A stretch of DNA of 64,000 nucleotides, taken from positions 3,671,353-3,735,352 of the forward strand of contig NC_011831.1 of assembly GCF_000021945.1 (NCBI RefSeq). The letters run 5' to 3'. Each line of letters opens with the position of its first letter. Positions within the stretch are counted from its first letter, which is position 1. This document shows positions 59,096 through 64,000 of this stretch, one piece after another. The translations under genes and the position numbers were made by a program. The stretch comes from Chloroflexus aggregans DSM 9485 (GTDB lineage Bacteria; Chloroflexota; Chloroflexia; Chloroflexales; Chloroflexaceae). Below the pieces are notes generated by a model that had not been told where the DNA came from, did no database searches, and worked only from the letters and a program-made list of their open reading frames with translations.

Positions 59096-61549
59096 TTAGC
59101 CTTCGGCTGTCAATACTAACACATCATCAGTATACCGCTCGACAGCCGCTCGGCTCCATACCAGTGGATGATACGCACCGGCACGCCATGCATCGGTCAT
59201 ATCGGCATAGTGTGAACTGGCCGGATGACCACTCTGACCGGCAGGCAAGATTGCCCGTGCGTTGTCCCAATCACTCAGATCAAAAATAAAGCGTAGGGAA
59301 GGGGCATTGTAGATGGTCATTCCGGCAATATCGCGCGGAATGTAGCAATGATTCACCGTATCAATATCGCCACCCATTGGCCACGGTCCCCGGTTGAACA
59401 GTGGGGTGAGCGCCGGAATGCTACCGAGCGGGTGTCGCAACGTAAGCGTATGGAACCGTCCGTACTGCCAGCGCGTCGGATCGGGGCCGAGGCGTGCGCT
59501 AAGTTCGGCGATGGCTTGTGATAATGCAGCCCGTAGCACACCGCCCCAACTACGTCCACCACCAAGCCATTCATCAACCTGAGCGAGGGGACGTTCAGCC
59601 ATTCGGGCTAATATCATCGGTAAGGCACATTCGAGATAGAGATTTGCCGGTAATACGCTAAACGATCCTAGTGCAGCCGGCCGTTTAAATAGATTGGCTA
59701 CTTCCTGGTAGACGATGCGCAAAAGACGGTAGCGAAGTTCGTCATAGATGGCCCCACCGATACTATCAGCCCGCAGTTGCCCGTCCCACGTGACGAACAG
59801 ATCACGCACGCGCTGCTCGATGCTCGTTTCCAGTTGGAGCCGGGCCACTTGTTCGACCAGCGCCTTGCCGGGGAGCGATAGGACATCATTTTGAATCCGG
59901 GCAAAGCTGCGCACATCGTGTTGTTTGGTCTCGTCGAGCAGGGCTTGAATACGCTGAGCACGGTATGGGTTCAGCCAAAAGCCCTGAATAGGGGCGTTGC
60001 GTGATGTGCTCGGGGCAATTCGATGATTAGCGCTCACAATCGTACCGTTCGCCGGATCGAGTTGGCTCGGTAATTCGTCAAACGGGATCATACCCTCCCA
60101 TTCATACTCGCCATTCCAACCCGGGACCGGCAGCATCCCATCGCCTTGTCGTCGAAGGGGTAGTCGTCCGGCCAGACAATACCCGATGTGGCCGTCAATG
60201 TCGGCGTAGACGAAGTTTTGTGGTGGAGTGTCCCAATCGGTTAAAGCAGCACGAAACTCCGTCCAATTACGGGCACGGTTGAGTTTCAGAACAGCGCGGG
60301 TCAGCGTTGGTGAGGGATCGAGGGCGGTCCAACGTAAAGCCAGCGCGGTTTGAGCCGATTCGTCGGTAGATTGGCTGTGGAGTTCTCCGGCGACCGGATC
60401 GATAATGGGGCCGTGATGGGTAATGCGAACATCGATCACGACCGGTTCAGTTTGACCTTTAACCTTAATCGTTTCCTGGACGACATCGGCAGTTCGCCAT
60501 TCATCACGCCACCGGTACCGGCGGGGGTCGGCGGGGTCGAATTGTTCGATAAACAGGTCTTGGTTGTCGGTACGCGCATTGGTTATGCCCCATGCGATAC
60601 GTTGGTTATGACCGATCACGACACCGCAGGTAGCCGGAATAGTGGCGCCGGCGACGTGAAAATCGCCACCCTCCAGATGGACGTGGTACCAGAGGTTGGG
60701 GATGGCAACGTTCAGGTGGGGATCATTTGCCAAGAGTGGACGGCCGCTGGTTGTGCGCGTACCGCTCACCACCCATGCGTTTGAACCTTGGGGCGTTTCG
60801 GTTTCACCGGTAAAGAGTGAGGCATCACCGGCCAGTTGCAGTGCCCCTGTCCCGAGATCGGGGGTATAGTGAGCCTCTGCCGGCACGGTGAGTGGCCCGT
60901 CTTCAGGATAGCGCGGACGGAGGGTGACTGCTCGCTCGGCCCCGACGACGGCCACGATCTGGGCCTGCAGCAGCTCTTGCATCCAATTGGTTGAGAGATT
61001 CAGGGCCATCATCTTTGGCCACACGAGTAAATCGGCCAATTCCCACGGTTGAGGTTGGAATCCGAGAATAGTAAACTCAAGTGGTAACCGATGACTAACC
61101 TGCTCGATGCAGGCATTAACGCCGCGGATATATGCACTCATAAGCGTTGCCGTTTCATCGTCAAGCAACGCAACTTCTCGATGTGCGATCCGGCTAAAGC
61201 CGAGTGTACGAATGAAACGGTCAGAATCAATAGCTACCGAACCAACGATTTCGGCCAACCGACCATGGCCGATTCGGCGGTGCAGTTCCATTTGCCAGAG
61301 GCGGTCTTGGGCATGTACATAACCGAGCGCGCAGAATAGATCTTCGTTGTGTTCGGCGTAAATGTGGGGAATACCCCACCGGTCACGACGTATTTCCACC
61401 GCTGCCCGTAATCCAGGTAGGCTCACCCGACCACTCGTGCGGGGTAAAGGTCGGCGTAGGGCTGCCACAGCACCAACACCGGCCAGCGCTGCTACGGCGC
61501 CAACGGTAATGCCAATGGCCCGTCCGATGCGAGAGGGGTTGAATGTCAC
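59096..61549 (-). CDS. Penicillin-acylase family amidase (Ntn hydrolase)
   Basis: An 817-residue precursor with an N-terminal helix (GRAIGITVGAVAALAGVGAVAAL) that sends it out of the cytoplasm. The alpha chain has GIPHIYAEHNEDLFCALGYVHAQDRLWQMELHRR. Self-cleavage is expected before Ser of QGSNAWVVSG (about residue 255), which becomes the catalytic nucleophile of the beta chain; LANDPHLNVAIPNLWYHVHL and CGVVIGHNQRIAWGITN follow. Family members split N-acyl groups from beta-lactams or acyl-homoserine lactones. GTG 61549 with GGAGG six bases ahead was chosen. Confidence 0.92.
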   Translation of the reverse strand: MTFNPSRIGRAIGITVGAVAALAGVGAVAALRRPLPRTSGRVSLPGLRAAVEIRRDRWGIPHIYAEHNEDLFCALGYVHAQDRLWQMELHRRIGHGRLAEIVGSVAIDSDRFIRTLGFSRIAHREVALLDDETATLMSAYIRGVNACIEQVSHRLPLEFTILGFQPQPWELADLLVWPKMMALNLSTNWMQELLQAQIVAVVGAERAVTLRPRYPEDGPLTVPAEAHYTPDLGTGALQLAGDASLFTGETETPQGSNAWVVSGTRTTSGRPLLANDPHLNVAIPNLWYHVHLEGGDFHVAGATIPATCGVVIGHNQRIAWGITNARTDNQDLFIEQFDPADPRRYRWRDEWRTADVVQETIKVKGQTEPVVIDVRITHHGPIIDPVAGELHSQSTDESAQTALALRWTALDPSPTLTRAVLKLNRARNWTEFRAALTDWDTPPQNFVYADIDGHIGYCLAGRLPLRRQGDGMLPVPGWNGEYEWEGMIPFDELPSQLDPANGTIVSANHRIAPSTSRNAPIQGFWLNPYRAQRIQALLDETKQHDVRSFARIQNDVLSLPGKALVEQVARLQLETSIEQRVRDLFVTWDGQLRADSIGGAIYDELRYRLLRIVYQEVANLFKRPAALGSFSVLPANLYLECALPMILARMAERPLAQVDEWLGGGRSWGGVLRAALSQAIAELSARLGPDPTRWQYGRFHTLTLRHPLGSIPALTPLFNRGPWPMGGDIDTVNHCYIPRDIAGMTIYNAPSLRFIFDLSDWDNARAILPAGQSGHPASSHYADMTDAWRAGAYHPLVWSRAAVERYTDDVLVLTAEG

Positions 61550-61694
61550 ACTCCACCTCCGTTCGTGTCTATGCAGGTACATACCTGTATTGTCAAACGC
61601 GAATGCTATCGTGTCAACCGGAATGTTGACAGTGGGGCACTGATAGCGTATCTTTCAAAACGATGGATGAACATTCTTAGGCAAAGTGAACACC

Positions 61695-62612
61695 ATGACC
61701 CTCACCGTACCGCCAGAATTGCACCACGATTTGCTGTTGGTCGAGCACTTGCTCCACGAACGGACTCGTGCGCGTGCGACCGTCATCTCGATGGTGAATC
61801 CGCATCTGATCGCCAACCCAACCGATCGCTTGCGGGCGTTGCTCGTCCTGGCAGTTGCCCGTCTTGGTGGTGCTACCGGTGAGCATGTTGCCCATGCTGC
61901 GGCGGCGGTGGAGCTGATTGAAGCTGCCACTCGTGCCCACAACAATTTAATCGACGAACAAGCACGTCGTCTTGGTCGGGTGAAGAATGGTGCATGGGAT
62001 CACGGTGTGGCATTGATGGTGGGCGACTATCTGTTTGCACTGGCGTCTGGAGAGATGGCGCTTAGTCCCGATCCACGCATCATTGGTCTCTATTCACACG
62101 CGGTAATGCAGATCTGCGAAGGGCAGCTTACGACGGTAACCAATCTGATACCACATGAAACGGCGTTAGCAACCTATTGGCAACGCGCTGAGGCATTGGC
62201 CGGTGCGCTTCCCGCTGCCGCAGCACAGGCCGGTATTCTGTGTAGCAACCTCCCTGATACATTCCTGGCGCCGGCCGCCCGACTGGGCAAGCATCTTGGT
62301 TTAGCCCGGCAACTGGCCGCCGAAATTCGCGATCTCGAATCTCAGGGCAGCTTCATCCAAAGTGGTCAAGCGCCATTGGCGCTCATTCTGGCAGCCGGTG
62401 CAGCACCACCAGACGAAATTCAAGCGGTGTTTGCCCATCCTACGCCTGAAGCGGTCGCTGCAGCCTTACCTATTATTCGCACACATGGTTTACCATTGGC
62501 TCGTGAGTCATTGGCAGCGCAACAACGTGCCGCCCACCAAGCCCTGAGCGAATTGCCGGTCGGTAGCACGACTCCGTGGTTGGCTACTCTCATCGAGCAG
62601 AGCGGTGAATAA
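61695..62612 (+). CDS. Polyprenyl-diphosphate-synthase-like protein lacking the aspartate-rich motifs
   Basis: A 305-residue all-helical protein of the isoprenyl synthase fold. The block AAAAVELIEAATRAHNNLIDEQARRLGRVKNG followed by ALMVGDYLFALASGEMAL aligns with the first Asp-rich region of such enzymes (HDDxxDE...RRG...GDYL), but the two leading Asp residues are Asn-Asn. The second DDxxD is EIRDLES. Catalysis is therefore doubtful; it may be a regulatory subunit, as in two-subunit synthases. The start is ATG 61695 or GTG 61686; neither has a strong ribosome binding site. It precedes aspS by 73 bases. Confidence 0.8.
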   Translation: MTLTVPPELHHDLLLVEHLLHERTRARATVISMVNPHLIANPTDRLRALLVLAVARLGGATGEHVAHAAAAVELIEAATRAHNNLIDEQARRLGRVKNGAWDHGVALMVGDYLFALASGEMALSPDPRIIGLYSHAVMQICEGQLTTVTNLIPHETALATYWQRAEALAGALPAAAAQAGILCSNLPDTFLAPAARLGKHLGLARQLAAEIRDLESQGSFIQSGQAPLALILAAGAAPPDEIQAVFAHPTPEAVAAALPIIRTHGLPLARESLAAQQRAAHQALSELPVGSTTPWLATLIEQSGE

Positions 62613-62629
62613 GCTCGTTCCTATGCGTA

Positions 62630-62638
62630 TGTTATAAT
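62630..62638 (+). promoter_or_regulatory. Extended -10 promoter of aspS
   Basis: TGT-TATAAT (62630-62638) lies 48 bases ahead of the aspS ATG. The -10 box is perfect and the TGn extension compensates for the lack of a clear -35 box. Confidence 0.65.
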
Positions 62639-62685
62639 GCGACGGCTATACGAACATTACCGCCTTCGATCCGGCAGGAGAGATT

Positions 62686-64000
62686 ATGTACCGTTCACAT
62701 ACTTGTGGTGAGTTGCGCCCCGCTCACGCCGGCCAAGAGGTGACGCTGGCCGGCTGGGTACATCGCCGGCGCGATCATGGCGATCTGATATTCATCGATT
62801 TGCGCGACCGCTATGGGATTACACAAGTGGTCTTTAATAGCGCCAATGCTGCTGCCCACGCAGTCGCCGAAACAGTGCGGTCGGAGTACGTATTGCAGGT
62901 GCGGGGAAAGGTGCGAATTCGCCCTGCTGAAGCGGTTAATCCCGATATTGCTACCGGCGAGATTGAAGTAGACGCATTCGAGGCGCAGGTGTTGAATCCA
63001 GCACGGACACCACCCATTTATATTGCGAAAGAGGCCGGTGAAGATGAATCGGTGCGCTTGAAGTATCGCTATCTCGACCTCCGCCGTGAACGGATGCAGC
63101 GTAACTTGATCTTACGCCATCGCGTGGTCAAGTTTATTCGCGACTTTCTCGATGCCGAGGGTTTTATCGAGATCGAAACACCGATTTTGATCAAATCAAC
63201 CCCTGAAGGTGCGCGTGACTATTTAGTGCCGTCGCGGTTGCATCCGGGTAAGTTCTACGCCTTGCCGCAAAGTCCACAGCAACTCAAGCAGTTGCTGATG
63301 GTTGCCGGCTACGATAAATACTTTCAGATTGCCCGCTGTTTTCGTGATGAAGATCAACGAGCTGACCGCCAGCCCGAATTTACCCAACTTGATATGGAGA
63401 TGAGCTTTGTCGATCAAGAGGATGTAATCAATCTGATCGAACGGCTCTTCACCGAATTGTGCCGGACTGTGACACCGCATAAGCGCTTGCTTACGCCGTT
63501 CCGTCGTCTGACATATGCGGAAGCGATGGAACGCTACGGTTCGGATAAACCCGATTTACGGTACGATCTCGAACTTGTCAACCTGAGTGATGTGTTAGCT
63601 GAGACACCATTTCAAGTCTTCCGCAGTGTCTTGGCTGTGGGTGGTCAGGTGAAAGGAATTCGGGTGCCGGGGTGTGGTCACTTCTCGCGTAAGCAGATCG
63701 ATGAATTGACCGAGGTGGCGCGGTCTGGTGGAGCGAAAGGGTTGGCATGGGCGGTGGTGCCTACCGATGGTGGCGACGTGCGGTCGAGTTTTGCGAAGAA
63801 TCTTGCACCCGGCGAGTTTGACGCACTGGCACAACGGATGGGGGCACAACCGGGTGATTTACTCTTGATCGTTGCCGATCGGCCGGTTGTGGTGGCGGCA
63901 TCGCTTGATAAACTACGCCGAAAACTGGCCGACTTGCTCCAATTGGCCGATCCCGATACCCTCTGCTTTGCATGGGTCGTTGATTTTCCGCTGGTTGAGT
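62686..64000 (+). CDS. aspS: Aspartyl-tRNA synthetase, 5' part (runs off right edge)
   Basis: The first 438 residues of a bacterial-type class II AspRS. The OB-fold anticodon domain is at the start ([31 protein letters not shown]). Then come motif 1 ([31 protein letters not shown]), [52 protein letters not shown] (motif 2) and the bacterial GAD insertion domain (about residue 290 on). Motif 3 lies beyond the window. AGGAG precedes the ATG. Whether it is discriminating or not (Asp only, or Asp and Asn) cannot be settled here. Confidence 0.95.
   Translation, partial: MYRSHTCGELRPAHAGQEVTLAGWVHRRRDHGDLIFIDLRDRYGITQVVFNSANAAAHAVAETVRSEYVLQVRGKVRIRPAEAVNPDIATGEIEVDAFEAQVLNPARTPPIYIAKEAGEDESVRLKYRYLDLRRERMQRNLILRHRVVKFIRDFLDAEGFIEIETPILIKSTPEGARDYLVPSRLHPGKFYALPQSPQQLKQLLMVAGYDKYFQIARCFRDEDQRADRQPEFTQLDMEMSFVDQEDVINLIERLFTELCRTVTPHKRLLTPFRRLTYAEAMERYGSDKPDLRYDLELVNLSDVLAETPFQVFRSVLAVGGQVKGIRVPGCGHFSRKQIDELTEVARSGGAKGLAWAVVPTDGGDVRSSFAKNLAPGEFDALAQRMGAQPGDLLLIVADRPVVVAASLDKLRRKLADLLQLADPDTLCFAWVVDFPLVE

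Overview
This window looks like chromosomal DNA of a filamentous anoxygenic phototroph of the Chloroflexota, most likely Chloroflexus or a close relative. The evidence is protein character rather than a 16S gene, which is absent. Ribosomal protein S12 has an inserted basic segment. There is a propionyl-CoA carboxylase beta chain, a plant/cyanobacterial-type phytoene desaturase-like protein, a GTP-type PEP carboxykinase, and a MurE whose diamino-acid motif departs from the DAP type, as would fit the ornithine peptidoglycan reported for Chloroflexus. Genus assignment is inference.

Positions 1-15725 (minus strand) hold one long translation cluster in which the str, S10 and spc operons are joined: rpsL-rpsG-fusA-RNA methyltransferase-tuf-rpsJ-rplC-D-W-B-rpsS-rplV-rpsC-rplP-rpmC-rpsQ-rplN-X-E-rpsN-H-rplF-R-rpsE-rpmD-rplO-secY (secY runs off the left edge). 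It is driven by a near-consensus promoter at 15697-15725 followed by a folded leader. Most of the longer spacers in the cluster hold a strong hairpin, usually without a T tract. This is the most unusual pattern seen here.

Positions 15880-20897 (plus) hold a WecG/TagA glycosyltransferase, a propionyl-CoA carboxylase beta gene broken by a one-base frameshift at an A6 run, a damaged IS605-type tnpB with a 3' hairpin resembling an omega-RNA, and a partner-switch module of two RsbW-like kinases and one STAS protein. Positions 20991-24935 (minus) hold a heptose/PfkB kinase, an aspartate-type aminotransferase, a gene-free GC-rich structured stretch of about 500 bases, and a glycoside hydrolase-like protein.

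Positions 25135-33442 encode a carotenoid desaturase-like flavoprotein, a membrane pseudokinase with two predicted seven-bladed WD40 propellers, a UGT-like glycosyltransferase, a Rieske oxygenase, a small molybdopterin protein and endonuclease V. Positions 33705-45249 (plus) hold a lamin-tail-domain surface protein with near-identical 389-base internal repeats, a ROK kinase without its zinc site, a 49-residue gene coupled to an unknown 650-residue protein, and a tight run of HEAT protein, PIG-L deacetylase, FemAB, MurE and a dihydroorotate dehydrogenase-like protein. The last four suggest cell-envelope work.

Positions 45190-64000 hold a GT39-like membrane glycosyltransferase, a PyrK-like protein, an ABC solute-binding protein, secG, pckG, a TRAP transporter (dctQM converging with dctP), an AEC transporter, a response regulator, a 50-residue membrane protein, a CCA-adding enzyme, a penicillin-acylase family protein, a polyprenyl-synthase-like protein lacking its aspartate motifs, and the 5' part of aspS. 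No rRNA, tRNA, CRISPR array or phage was seen.
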